From: Congeria kusceri
Taxonomy: Eukaryota; Mollusca; Bivalvia; Myida; Dreissenidae
DNA: 64,000 bases
Reading direction: 5' to 3'
NCBI GenBank assembly: GCA_027627225.1
Contig: CM051034.1
Span: 9,462,058 to 9,526,057, forward strand
This document shows positions 1-11,162 of the stretch, piece by piece. Position 1 is the first letter of the stretch, and every line of letters starts with the position of its first letter. The notes under the pieces are model-generated. The model had not been told where the DNA came from. It did no database searches and was given only the letters and a program-made list of their open reading frames with translations. Made by a program: the position numbers and the translations under genes.

Positions 1-69
1 ACCGAATTATATATGTGTGTTCTGATATTATAATTGAAACAAATAAATGTGTATTGTTCTTTATTCTTA

Positions 70-246
70 AAACGCCATCGGCTGTCATTTATTGTATAAG
101 TCATATAATAAAACACGTATGGACTTTTTAGCTGTGCAATATCATGTGAGCTACAGCCGAGTTCAATATGGATTTTGCTGTGCACCATCACTTGATATTG
201 CACAGCTTAAAAGTCCATATTTGTATAATGTCTTATGCATGGCGTT
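70..246. mobile_element. Foldback MITE-like hairpin
   Basis: A 28-bp arm at about 118-145 (beginning TATGGACTTTTTAGCTG) is repeated in reverse complement at about 192-219. The outer ends AACGCCAT (about 70-77) and ATGGCGTT (about 239-246) are also inverted. There is no coding sequence. The whole looks like a small non-autonomous foldback element; no target duplication is obvious, so the exact ends are uncertain. Confidence 0.45.
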
Positions 247-1543
247 ACTACATACCTCTTTGTTACTTACATATAATATATGAGGTATGTCGTATATATA
301 AGGTGAGGACGTGTAATGGAATAGTGTCGAACACAATTTAATGTTACACCATCAACAAAGATAAATTGCAAAAATGTCGCTCTTTTCCATGATATTTTTC
401 GTGAGTTCGTAGCAACATCGCTGATAGAACTAAATATGCAGATCAATGTAAGCTGATACTCCCAAACGATGACAAATTGGAGATTTATAACAAGTGAATC
501 TGCAGAACTGAACGTTATTTGCATCCATTCAAATATTCATGTATTCCGAACAATACATCACCGGGTCAAATACAGGTACATGTACTTATAAAATGTATAA
601 TTATATTCATCAGGTAAATGTATTCCATTAATAAACGTGCCAGCACTAAAACTACCCCGGTAAGTAAAATATATGAACTTAACTAAGTTTATAAAAATAA
701 ATGTGAATATTGAATTAAAAAATTAACATGTTAATTGACAGATGAAAACAGTATAATATTTTTTTTGCATTTAAACTTAAAATCAATATGAATATTTAAT
801 TAAAATTCTGATAATTAAAAGATGAAAACAGCGGAATCATTTTTTGCATTTAAACTTAACATGAGAATGGGTCATTTTTATATGTGTTTTGTTAATTGCA
901 TCCTCGTCTCTTTGCAACATTAAATTAAAGCCGCAGTCCATAGAATATAATTCAATACATCTTAAATGGGCATTAGTTCTAATGAAAGTTAATGACGTTT
1001 ACTCCACTGAAAACCGTTAATTATTTACGAAAGGCATTTGATAATGTCTATGTTCGAATACTCTTGGTACGAACGGAATACACACTTATGTACATGCTGA
1101 TTTACTCCAGAGGCATCACCCCAGCTATCGCATACAGACACTATACGAAAAAAACTTACGAAGACGTTTTTACTTTTTCTATTTCAATGCGGTTTTGTGT
1201 ATTTTGATCGGTTAGATGTCCATTAGAAACGATTTCTGCAAAGTTTAATTTTTATGACATATTTCTGGACTGCTTCTTTAAGACATTTCGTTTCAAAATG
1301 TATTGCACTAAAATGTAGAATTTGTTTGCGTATTTAGATAACATAAACCATTGCACAACATATACACAAGATAACTTATATAATATAATGCATAAGGTAC
1401 CATCCTTCCACTATCCAATTATGGAAGTAGACATTTCGATCTCAATCCTTATTTAAATGATACGTTATAGAATACAGACCTTGCAAAAGAAGGTATACTT
1501 GTTCAATACAATAAAGTCCACTTCATCGACACACACAACTAAG
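247..1543. other. AT-rich non-coding stretch
   Basis: I see no gene, RNA or recognisable repeat here. The open frames present (up to 85 codons) have no recognisable domain, and their composition is that of AT-rich intergenic DNA. The last part is probably the 3' flank of the minus-strand gene that ends at 1625. Confidence 0.5.
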
Positions 1544-1549
1544 TTTATT
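1544..1549 (-). promoter_or_regulatory. Candidate poly(A) signal
   Basis: TTTATT on the plus strand reads AATAAA on the minus strand, about 76 bp beyond the stop codon of the minus-strand gene at 1625-2950. The position suits its polyadenylation signal, but the motif is common in AT-rich DNA. Confidence 0.35.
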
Positions 1550-1624
1550 TGCAATAAACTGTCGTCTGAACTATTTGTCCACAAAATGCGAGTAGCACGG
1601 ACATTCATTTGCGCTCTAAGTTTA

Positions 1625-2950
1625 TTATTTAGAGTTAGAATCATCACCCGCATCGTCAGTTGCAGTGAAACTGTTGGCAGAGTTCACTTCCTCTAACCAG
1701 CCTAGTATCTGACTCGTTTTCCGCGTGTCACAGAAGTTTACGGAGTTCCTTCCCTTGCTGGATGACCTCGGTTGACCTCTGCTCAGCCTATCGGGTGAGC
1801 CCCGATCACCATATTTATTCAAATTATTCGTCGTGATATGCCGATATTTCGTAAACAGAGACACGTTCGGTTTAGAACGGACTATTTTTGCCCCACTTTG
1901 TGTCTTTTCAACAATTTTGTCCTCATTATTTATTGATTCAAAGCTTTCTATCGACACTGAATCCGACAATGTCACCGATCCGAACTCTTGATTATCCGAA
2001 ACTGCATGATCCTTGGAAGCGCCATTAAGGCGTGTACTGGTGTTGTGTTCTGACGGTTTCAGCGGGATTTTGTCCATGTCGAACTCGCTCCAGTCTGGGC
2101 GCATAGGCACCGCTGGACACGACCTGAGCCGCCGTAACTTGTCCGCCGTTTTCCGTTGTGACGTTTCGTCGGCTATTGTGATAACCTGACCGGAACTGGT
2201 TTCTAGTTTCGACACGCGCTCACACTCCGCGAGCTTCAATTTCCGGATAAATGCGTTGATTTGTGACTTAATGTTCGATTCTGTTCCGTTTAAAGAAACT
2301 GTGGGCAGAGATTCGTTTCTTGACTGCCATTTTGTAACCGTCCGTGTGGGCGACCCGAGGATTCTAGTGGACATGTTTTTGTCTAAAAATAAACGACGTC
2401 CCTTGAAAGGGATAACCTTAGTTCCTGCGGAATATCCGACATTAACAGGACTTTGGGAGATGTCTATTTGATTGCTTTTCGAAGGCACAGATGAAAATTT
2501 CACACGTTTTCCCGCCGTTTTTGCACGCGACGATACTCCATGCGGAACACCTGTGCCAGTACCGGTGGTAATTAAATTTGGTGTTTCGTGGGAGAGACCC
2601 TGTTCTGAAAGGGGTCTTGGTTGCCTAGCAACCGCCTCCCGTGTAGCAGCCTCTTGTTTATATGAGTCATCCAATGTCTTTGTCTTTAGGATACTTTTGA
2701 CGGGACCATTTTCTATTTTCTGTCGGTGAAGCGGGGAGGTTATGGAAATCATGGGACGCAACAGCAACCCCTTACTTCCGGAACTCCCGGAGTCTCCGAC
2801 GTACGGCGACCGCCAGAATGTGTTGGGCGTCTGGGACCTCATGTGGGACATCAACGGAGAGAAGTCGTGCTCGCTCAGGCGGTGGATGAAGAGGTTTTCG
2901 GTGTTTGATGATGAAACATGCTTCCAGTTTCCAAAGTAAGGATTTAACAT
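1625..2950 (-). CDS. Intronless 441-aa protein with SILK and RVxF (PP1-docking) motifs
   Basis: A single uninterrupted 441-codon frame, clearly richer in G+C than its flanks and with the varied composition of real coding sequence. I recognise no globular domain: the protein is Ser/Thr/Lys/Arg-rich and likely disordered. Two short motifs stand out. KSILKTK places SILK at residues 86-89, and GKRVKFSS places RVKF at 149-152. In PP1 regulatory subunits a [GS]IL[RK] motif lies N-terminal to an RVxF motif, the same order as here, 60 residues apart. Basic Ser-rich runs such as RSSSKGR near the C-terminus could be kinase targets. A role as a PP1-binding regulatory or scaffold protein is inference from the motifs only. 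The start at 2950 is the first ATG of the frame; an upstream 5' exon cannot be excluded. No signal peptide or membrane segment is visible. Confidence 0.7.
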   Translation of the reverse strand: MLNPYFGNWKHVSSSNTENLFIHRLSEHDFSPLMSHMRSQTPNTFWRSPYVGDSGSSGSKGLLLRPMISITSPLHRQKIENGPVKSILKTKTLDDSYKQEAATREAVARQPRPLSEQGLSHETPNLITTGTGTGVPHGVSSRAKTAGKRVKFSSVPSKSNQIDISQSPVNVGYSAGTKVIPFKGRRLFLDKNMSTRILGSPTRTVTKWQSRNESLPTVSLNGTESNIKSQINAFIRKLKLAECERVSKLETSSGQVITIADETSQRKTADKLRRLRSCPAVPMRPDWSEFDMDKIPLKPSEHNTSTRLNGASKDHAVSDNQEFGSVTLSDSVSIESFESINNEDKIVEKTQSGAKIVRSKPNVSLFTKYRHITTNNLNKYGDRGSPDRLSRGQPRSSSKGRNSVNFCDTRKTSQILGWLEEVNSANSFTATDDAGDDSNSK

Positions 2951-3760
2951 CGTGGGGTGGCCATTGTCGACAGAGATGAACTTCTATGCTGAAGAAGAAA
3001 ATACGAGCATGATCATTAGGTTTAACATGCTGATTGAGTTGTTTTAATTTTTAAGTAAAACTTTTGAACATAGTTCAAGTATACCCAAAATGATATAAGA
3101 TTAATAAACTGATAGTTTGTGTGAACATTTTGTGAAGGCGTTATTCAGTTCTCATTTTTGATGCACAATACACTTGATTGCTTCTTTTAATGATAATGTT
3201 ATACGCTGTATTATAATAAATATGTAGTTAATATAATTATATAACGTTTTCACATAGACTATCAAATAAATAGATAATTGCGTATACATTTGTAGAATGT
3301 ACTGAGTATTATTCACATTTTGAAGTGGGTTATAAATATGTAGGGAAAAGTTCATACATTATTAGTGTAAACCGTATACTACCTAATAGTATGCGTTTTC
3401 GCTCTCTTATATTCAAACACGTTTTTAGAAAAAAGATACACGACTTATGTCTTGTGTTTTCGGACAGGCAATGGCTGCAAATGGCTAGTGTTTACACAAA
3501 TTACCGGTTAGAGCAAAGCAAGTTTTACAATTATGAAATAATATTGTTTTAATTGTTTACTATACGTGACAAAAATCAAAACATACTGAAATACACATAT
3601 CAGATGTGGCAAAATTTTGATTTGCTAATTATTATAATCTTGACAATATATTAAATAGATCGTCGAGTATAAACTACTAATAAAAAGAAGTACTAGTAAG
3701 CTTTTATTAAAACATTTAGTTTGTGTAGGTAATGCTGCTTAAATTATATACGTTACTTAA
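2951..3760. other. Non-coding, probable 5' flank of the minus-strand gene
   Basis: AT-rich sequence with short frames only (up to 75 codons, none recognisable). The part next to 2950 should contain the promoter and 5' UTR of the PP1-motif gene, but I see no clear TATA box. Confidence 0.4.
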
Positions 3761-3918
3761 GAAATAATTTTCGATTTATCGTTGTTTATCGGCAAGTCAA
3801 CAACGATTTGGAATTCTGATGCGTAGGAATTAAACCACGAGATGTTTAATAGCCACGCATCAAAACGACAAAGAGTTGTTTACTGGCCGATAAACAACGA
3901 TAATGTGAAAATTATTTC
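3761..3918. mobile_element. 158-bp foldback MITE
   Basis: Left arm beginning GAAATAATTTTCGATTTATC and right arm ending ATGTGAAAATTATTTC are near-perfect reverse complements over about 33 bp, including the shared core ATCGTTGTTTATCGGC. The roughly 90-bp centre has no coding sequence. At about 4010-4045 a related fragment (TTGTTTATTGGG, then AACAACGATAATTTTG) suggests a second, decayed copy nearby. Confidence 0.65.
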
Positions 3919-4639
3919 GATTCTAACATGTTTTGACATATAGTTTTGCAATTGTAATTGGAACTACATTTTACTATGCTCCGCTCAGAATCGGGACTTC
4001 TTTCTGCGTTGTTTATTGGGTAGTTTAACAACGATAATTTTGTTCTTTGTCTATAGAAAAATTAGCGAGTACTAGTATCATGATAGAATGTTTTGTAATA
4101 CATTTAACACACTGAGCTTGCTGTCTTCTTTGCGCGATTGCGTGATGACCCAAGTGTCATCAATTATGTCTAACTTTAAACATTAGATAAACACTTAATA
4201 CAAGGTTTTTGGTGGCATTTTACATTTCAATGACAAACATTCTAGTTAACAGAGCCATGTTTCCAAACATTTCACTCGATTTAAAATTGGGGTCCTTGAA
4301 TAAACAACGTTCGACCTTTTATCCAATAATATGCACGCATATGACAGTGAATTCTTCTGGCAGTTTGCACGTGTGCCTTATAACATGAGAAATTGATAGC
4401 ATGAAATAAAATGCGGATTATTAAATGGCTGACGCGGTATTTATAATAGAAACAACGTGCATGCATGCGATGTACATACATGAGTACCAGGTTTTTATGC
4501 ACTGTATATAAATAACACGAAATGTTAGACACTCTATATCAAGCACGAGGTGACCAAGAAACTGTATTTCGAATCATGTCTTTTATCTTCGTACCGTGTA
4601 TACATAGAAAACTAAATACCTAGGAATCTTAACCCCAAA
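3919..4639. other. Non-coding, with a decayed MITE relic
   Basis: No gene is visible. Apart from the short match to the adjacent foldback element near 4010-4045, the sequence is unremarkable AT-rich DNA. Confidence 0.4.
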
Positions 4640-5047
4640 ACTTGTAACACAAAATTTAAAGGAAATTGTACGCCACACAATATAAAGGAAATTGTACGCC
4701 ACACAATATATAGGATATTGTACGCCACACAATATATAGGATATTGTACGCCACACAATATATAGGAAATTGTACGCCACACAATATATAGGAAATTGTA
4801 CGCCACACAATATATAGGAAATTGTAAGCCACACAATGCCACACAATATATAGGAAAGTGTACGCCACACAATATATAGAAAATTGTACGCGACACAATA
4901 TATAGGAAATTGTAAGCCACACAATGCCACACAATATGTAGGAAAGTGTACGCCACACAATATATAGAAAATTGTACGCGACACAATATATAGGAAATTG
5001 TAAGCCACACAATGCCACACAATATATAGGAAAGTGTACGCCAAACA
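4640..5047. repeat. 26-bp minisatellite with 88-bp higher-order period
   Basis: Tandem copies of a unit of about 26 bp built on TTGTACGCCACACAATATAT plus AGGAAA. From about 4817 the variants AAGCCACACAATGCCACACA, GTGTACGCC and TACGCGACAC recur in a fixed order about every 88 bp (near 4817, 4905 and 4992), so recent amplification acted on a block of three to four units. The array keeps several minus-strand frames open (up to 199 codons of ILCGVQFPIYCVAYN-type repeats). These are a by-product of the repeat and should not be read as genes. Confidence 0.9.
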
Positions 5048-5975
5048 ATGTATAAGAAACAGTTCGCTACGCACGAAATTGGAAACAGACATCTGCATGC
5101 ATTATAATCAGTAGCTAGACAAACCATATTATAAGAATAGTTCCGACGCGATAAAAACGTACGTACATCACTGTCAAGTAAATGCAATCTGTAGAAAATG
5201 TATACATACATGTCTATATTGTAAGTACATGTCCCTATACATCAAATATTCAAAACGGGTAACGTGTAACTCAACTGAACTACAAAAAATAAAATGAAAA
5301 TAGAATATGTTTATTATATAAACTTCAGTTGTTTGAATTCACAAAGTTGTTTATGTTGAGCTTTTTATTATTCATTTTTATAATAATTTAAACCGCATTT
5401 CATGCAATCTTAATTACTGTCACGTTAATTCATGTTTCTTTATTATGTTCACAGGCAGATTTTGTAACGTATTGCTACGTGCATGATATATTATATCAAA
5501 TTCAAATGGCGGCTATTATGTTTAAATATACACGCTGTAGAGACACTTTATATTCAATTCACTATAATTTACAGTTGGATAAAGCGACATATATTTTGAA
5601 TGTTTAAAAAGTTTATTACCCAATGACATCATTAAATCGATCTGAAAAGCAGTGTCAATAACGAGATAGAGTCGATCGCGTGACATATGATACCCAAATG
5701 TATCGATTTTTGAATTTATAAAACCGTTTTGTTGCACGAGCAATCATAAAATTAATCAAAATGCAACCTGATGTAAGTAAAGATTGTGAATAAATACAAA
5801 ATACTGATGTTTGAATTTGATATAGTTTGAAATAAGGCGTAAATACTGTCAATACATGTAGTATCCTTATTCTAGCACTGCATTCGATTTCAGTATAGCG
5901 TTATAATGTTATGAAAATAAATGTGGCAACAGTTTACAAAAGACTGATTATTTTGAAATATAATTCATTCATTCA
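5048..5975. other. Non-coding AT-rich stretch
   Basis: No recognisable gene or repeat; frames are short and without domain signal. Confidence 0.4.
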
Positions 5976-6262
5976 TTTATTCATTCATATTCATGTCCAT
6001 GTCCATGTCCATGTCCATGTTCATGTTCATGTCCATGTCCATGTCCATGTCCATGTCCATGTTCATGTTCATGTCCATGTCCATGTCCATGTTCATGTTC
6101 ATGTTCATGTTCATGTCCATGTCCATGTCCATGTCCATGTCCATGTCCATGTTCATGTTCATGTCCATGTCCATGTCCATGTCCATGTCCATGTCCATGT
6201 TCATATTCATATTCATATTCATATTCATATTCATATTCATATTCATATTCATATTCATATTA
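5976..6262. repeat. Hexanucleotide microsatellite (CATGTC/CATGTT, then CATATT)
   Basis: About 47 uninterrupted hexamers. The first two thirds alternate blocks of CATGTC and CATGTT; the final part is a homogeneous run of CATATT. Because the period is a multiple of three, all frames stay open and yield VHVHVH, MSMSMF and MNMDMD peptides of 93-145 codons. These are artefacts. Confidence 0.95.
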
Positions 6263-6469
6263 ATTCATTTTCGTTCATTCATCTATTCTTTTACTCGAAA
6301 TTCCTCATTCAATATATAAGAAAAGAACATTCTAGAACATTGTGTTAAAAAAAACACACACACGTGTGAATAATCATTTTAGCTGGAACACTTTTTAAAC
6401 GCTCTACTTCAAAAATACATAAATAAGACCATGCCACTCCACTCGAGCCTTTAAATCTGGCATTCTTAG

Positions 6470-7415
6470 TAGGGATGGGACCGAATATCCGAAATATTCG
6501 AATATCGGATAATATTCGATTATAAAAAAACGAATACGAATATTGGATGTTCAAATTTATTTAACTTTAGACCAAATTTTCTTTTAAAAAATCATGTTTT
6601 TTTTCCAGTTTGATTGCAAAGTTAACATGAATTCCAGTCGTATTTCCTGCCTAGCAGGTGGGCGGGAGGCAGTGTTACATTTTTACAACACATGCCCGAT
6701 ATGTCCAATTAACGACAATTGATAATTGGCAGGGGGGCCACGTCTTTACAAGGGCCGCGAATTAACGGTTTGTAGGAGGCGCGAATATGACGCATTGTAT
6801 CCACAAATAACAAAACTGGGCCAAGTTGTGATAACGGTTTCATAGTTTGCACAAGACGTACATTGTTGTTTATTGTCCTTAAGTGACATCTATACGGTTA
6901 AATTGTATACAGTAAATTACAATTACTCTCTAAGTAAACCAATCAAAATGAATCCATTATTAGCCAATCAATTTCTTTCACAAAATTAGCATGATCTGGT
7001 CAATTATATATTCGTCACTTGTAAATTATTCTCCATTATATCAACACCATATATTATACAATTAAACAATGCCACCATCATGTGCTCGATAGTACTTTTC
7101 GCGGTCATTACACAAAACACAGGCAACGTGTAATGAGAAATTTGTGCCCGGAACGATTAACAAATTAATTAACAATACATTTAACAATATCTTAAATGTC
7201 TTTATATTTGCCTAACACTCACTAAGTTATATCGCTCATTTACCACTGAAACAAGGTAAAACAACTAATGTACACGTAGTATATATATTTTGGAAAGGTA
7301 AAAATTCGGACAGAGTGCTGTGTATAGTAGTATTGACAAAAACGAATATTCGAATATATTCGAATACCTAAAACGAATATTCGAATATTGAAATCAGTAT
7401 TCGGTCCCATCCCTA
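6470..7415. mobile_element. Non-autonomous hAT-type element
   Basis: Terminal inverted repeats begin TAGGGATGGGACCGAATA on the left and end TATTCGGTCCCATCCCTA on the right; both are followed inward by ATTCGAATAT-type palindromic repeats. The flanks ATTCTTAG (6462-6469) and ATTTCTAG (7416-7423) match at 6 of 8 positions, consistent with an aged 8-bp target duplication. The roughly 946-bp interior encodes no transposase, so it would depend on an enzyme supplied elsewhere. Confidence 0.75.
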
Positions 7416-9174
7416 ATTTCTAGTGATTGTCCCTTTCAAATATATTCGATTTCTCATACATCCATTTTGCCTAGAACATTTTCTTTTTGACCTCATGATT
7501 ATGCTTAGAACAGTGTTCTGAGATTTTCAGATTAGACTGAGATTATCAATTTATTACAGAAGCCTTAGAACTACAAAATGTTCTTAGACTTATTAATAGT
7601 TACTGGCGATTTAGGGCTGATTAATAAGACACTGATTACAGACGAGAATGTTCACAAAAGTCATAATCACATACTCATAATGCTAGACCTGTGCTTCAAT
7701 ATTTTATTGAGCTGTAGTGAGCGACCACCGATTGACCTCGAGGGAAATAAATATATATATATTGGCTAAGGATCCACTGTTTTTGGTCAATCAAACATCA
7801 TTTATACTTCTGAAACGTTGGCTTGAGAAGTATAATGTTGAATAAGGAAACATAATAAAAGATAGTTCACTCAAATCGCTCAAAATCCTTCTTGCTCTTT
7901 CGTTTAATACAAGTAGTTCCATTAATCGACGATTACTAGGTCTTAGTCTTAAACAAAGTCTTAACTATTAGCCAATAGAATACCACGCAGTTGTATTAGA
8001 GCCATCGCCTTTGGCTGATTGTTGAGAATAACTCCAGTAGTCCGATAACTTAAATATACAACATCATTAGCACGCTTCAAATTAGCCACTTTCAGTGCAC
8101 ACTCATACTATTGCAGGTGACGTATTTTCCTTAATTTGTATCATCAAATCTCAAGAAATATTAATGCTTAATTATATTAAATTAAATTTAAACATACCTG
8201 TTTTAAGCAAACACTGATTTAATAGAAAATCCGCTTATATTAAAATATAACGGCCACAAGAGACAGTTACTTCGCTCACTCACTTCATGAAACTTACGAA
8301 ACGGCCATTATTATGGAACCAAATCAAATACTGGGTCTATTCGGGTTTGAAGTTGTCGATAATTACACCGGGACATTCTTTTACAACATGTTATACAGCT
8401 ATTAGTTTAGAGATTTGTCTGATAAAGAAGATCTACGCAAAAAGATAAATGTTTGCAAAAACCTACATTAGGTCTGCTTAATTACGTGAGCTATTATTTT
8501 TGAAATTTGCACAACGAAATCCTTCTGTGCAGAACAAACACAGTTGTTATCAAGGTACTTAATTGTATCCACGTTACCTGGAAGGTTTACTGGTATTTCT
8601 TTCCAATATTTACTTAAACAAACATGTGCAAATATATGGGAAGAATATGATTTCATTCACTGTCAGTGAAAGTAATTTATTTCTTATCTTTTCGTTTATG
8701 ACTAATAAACACTGGGTGTAATTATGTTTTGAATATCAAGTTAATCTACACTGGGTGCATGTTTATGTTGTCTCTATGCGAGCGAAAGGTTCGATCCTTT
8801 AATTGATCATACGACACCTGTATTGGTTTTACCCAAGAGCTGGACTTAAAATCTTAAAACACTCAAAAGGTGAAAATAATGTTCAGACTATAATATTGTC
8901 AGCTCGGCATTACTGTATCGATATTGTATTTCACTTAAATTCGCGTAATATCTACTCACCATGTTGTGTAACTTATTTGTTTTTAAGGATTTTCTGGTTT
9001 CTGACACAATTTTCTGCAAGCTTTCTAGAACCTTAGTGTTCAATGGCGCACTTTTCACAGACACACGAAGACTGTGATCACGTTTCGCTTTAAACTGTTT
9101 CAAATGTGCTTGATTAAAAAAGGTGTGCGCGTATATCACATAACCCATGGATCACCATGGCCCATATTTAAGTG
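7416..9174. other. Intergenic, nothing recognised
   Basis: About 1.75 kb of AT-rich sequence. Open frames of up to 86 codons lack any recognisable motif, and no repeat structure beyond short AT microsatellite runs is visible. Confidence 0.4.
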
Positions 9175-9507
9175 AGGCGTAAAAAAAATATGTTTGTTTC
9201 AGGTAAACCGGCCTACCCTAAAAACATGCCCTGACCCTAGAACCTTTTATTGGGTTTGTCAGATTGATTTTTGTTTTATTTACATTTTTCAATAATTAAA
9301 TTTGTTTTGGATTAAAAAAGTGTTTTGCTTTGATAGTATCCACTTATAAACAATGTTTAAGGATATTACTGATATGTTTTGAATATTTATTCCGTTTTAG
9401 AATCTTCAAGTTGACCATTAACCCCCAACAACAACAAAAAAATCCCGACCTACCTACCCTAATTTTTGGGGGCATGTTACCTGAAACAAACATATTTTTT
9501 TACGCCT
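9175..9507. mobile_element. 333-bp MITE with AGGCGTAAA ends
   Basis: Left end AGGCGTAAAAAAAATATG, continuing GTTTGTTTCAGGTAA, is mirrored by TTACCTGAAACAAAC then ATATTTTTTTACGCCT at the right: about 31 bp of inverted repeat with a one-base length difference in the A run. The interior has CCTACCCTA and its near-complement. No coding capacity and no clear target duplication. A related element lies at 61519-61866. Confidence 0.7.
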
Positions 9508-10173
9508 GATATATGTATACATAAGTTTTGTAAAACCATACAATCATAATAACAAGTGCACGGTAAGCTCCATATTGAAAAAAAATAATTTAGTAAATAC
9601 TGACCAAATGCTCATTAAATTGTCCTTTAATGAACATTTAACTTTAAATAGAACACATTGATTTTACAGTGTGAAGATTGAGATTCCATGTCACATCAAA
9701 CACCCGGTTTACTTATATTTACCTATAATTTCACGCCAACGGGCCAGAAAGGATATCGCCAGAAAATTAAGATATCGTTCTTAATACTGTGTACGTGGTC
9801 CTACAATCTTTGACGGTATTTTTTCGTGCATAGATTGCGCTCTGGCGGGAGTGTAAATAACTCCCAAGCGCGAGACGAGGAAGTGAACCCGCCGGCTCTT
9901 TAGAAAAGTGTACCGACAACTGCGATAAATGGGCTTCCGACGCAAATGACGCTTTTAAAGTTTTAAACGCTACGTGTTTTCTCAGCACGTCACCCTTGTG
10001 ATATTTGACCGTACATTATTCAGGATATTTATTATTACGCTTATATAATAATATATCCACTTGCAAAGAATTGAAGATTTGTAGGAAGTTGAATCAAGTA
10101 TTACATTCCATTTTTCATCAAGATATGCTTGGGACGCATGGTGACCGAAGAGCGTAAATTACAATACACATAA
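9508..10173. other. Intergenic, locally GC-richer patch
   Basis: No supported gene. A GC-richer patch at about 9830-9900 supports a 73-codon minus-strand frame without a recognisable domain. It could be promoter-proximal DNA or a decayed element. Confidence 0.35.
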
Positions 10174-10772
10174 TTAACGTTGCAAAGGGTACCGTCTACC
10201 GGTGTAATACGAGATACGCTGAGTACGGTCGAGGCGGGGCAGTCATTTATAATGTCCCCATTGCTCTGAATAGGCTATACTTATTTGGCAAGATTACTAA
10301 AGACTGTGATAGTTTTAGTCTGTGATAGAAATACTTCAGATTTGTGAATTGATTGTCATATTATTCATAACTATAATCATGTGTATCTGATTTTGATGTA
10401 CCGGTATATTTTTATATATATCATCCTGATTATACCTTGAAAAAATAGAAAAAGCAAGGTCAAATATAATCAAAAACAATGTTTTGTGTTTGTCAATAAT
10501 AGCTTTCAGGCATGTCATATAAACGAAAGGTTTAGTACAGCAGCTGATCATGAAACAAGGGAAATAATTACAGTTGCACCGGTAATTGGTACAAAGAGGT
10601 CACTGTCGCACTTACGAAAATATAAAATCGTACGAAAGTGCCAAATTATGAGCAGTAACATAATAATCGTAAATATCATTAACCATTGTACAATATAAAT
10701 ATAATTTTAGTCATATTTAATCGTGTTTTAAAGCTTAATACACCGGTAGACGGTACACCCCGTGTACGTTAA
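10174..10772. mobile_element. TTAA-flanked inverted-repeat element upstream of NUP42
   Basis: TACCGTCTACCGGTGTA (about 10190-10206) is present in perfect reverse complement at about 10739-10755. Outside this core the arms remain loosely similar (CGTTGCAAAGGG against CGTACACGGGGTG) and both end at a TTAA (10174-10177 and 10769-10772). A 591-bp element between TTAA copies fits a piggyBac-type (or other TTAA-specific) non-autonomous transposon. It lies about 300 bp before the NUP42 start codon, so it probably forms part of that gene's upstream region. The superfamily call is tentative. Confidence 0.5.
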
Positions 10773-11077
10773 ATTTCTATAATACGACAACTCGCTGTTA
10801 CCTTTATAATATATATTTATCTGTTGCTGTTTTTCGTTTCTTTTTCAGGTTAACATATTAACATATTCAGTATCATTCTTACGTGTGTTTGTTATTAGGA
10901 ATTTGCGCATAAATATATATCATTGATTATTGGAACCCATGCGTTCACTAATTTTGTTTAGTGGACACTCCACTAGTCGAAGGTTTGTTGATATTTATAA
11001 GCACGTGATTTTAAAATTGCACCGGTTATTTCGCGAAAATAGGGAACTGCGTGAAATGACACGTTATTTAAGTGAAA

Positions 11078-11162
11078 ATGGGCGTTTGTCGTTTCTTTTT
11101 GAACGGCAATTGTAAATACGGCAGTAACTGTTGGAATGACCACCCGAGTGGTGGAAACCAAG
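11078..11162 (+). CDS. NUP42: NUP42 exon 1: start codon and CCCH zinc finger
   Basis: The exon begins ATGGGCGTTTGTCG and ends at AACCAAG|GTACGA in phase 1. It encodes 28 residues with Cys4, Cys12, Cys18 and His22 in a CCCH arrangement, as at the N-terminus of animal NUP42 proteins. An overlapping frame from 10930 is in a different frame and has no domain; the first ATG of the zinc-finger frame, at 11078, is the natural start. Confidence 0.9.

Noticed and set aside
4583..5211. Open frames of 130-199 codons on the minus strand
   Set aside because: They consist only of the 26-bp minisatellite read in three phases; no start context or domain.
5911..6348. Frames giving VHVHVH, MSMSMF and MNMDMD proteins
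   Set aside because: Pure hexanucleotide microsatellite; all frames are open because the period is a multiple of three.
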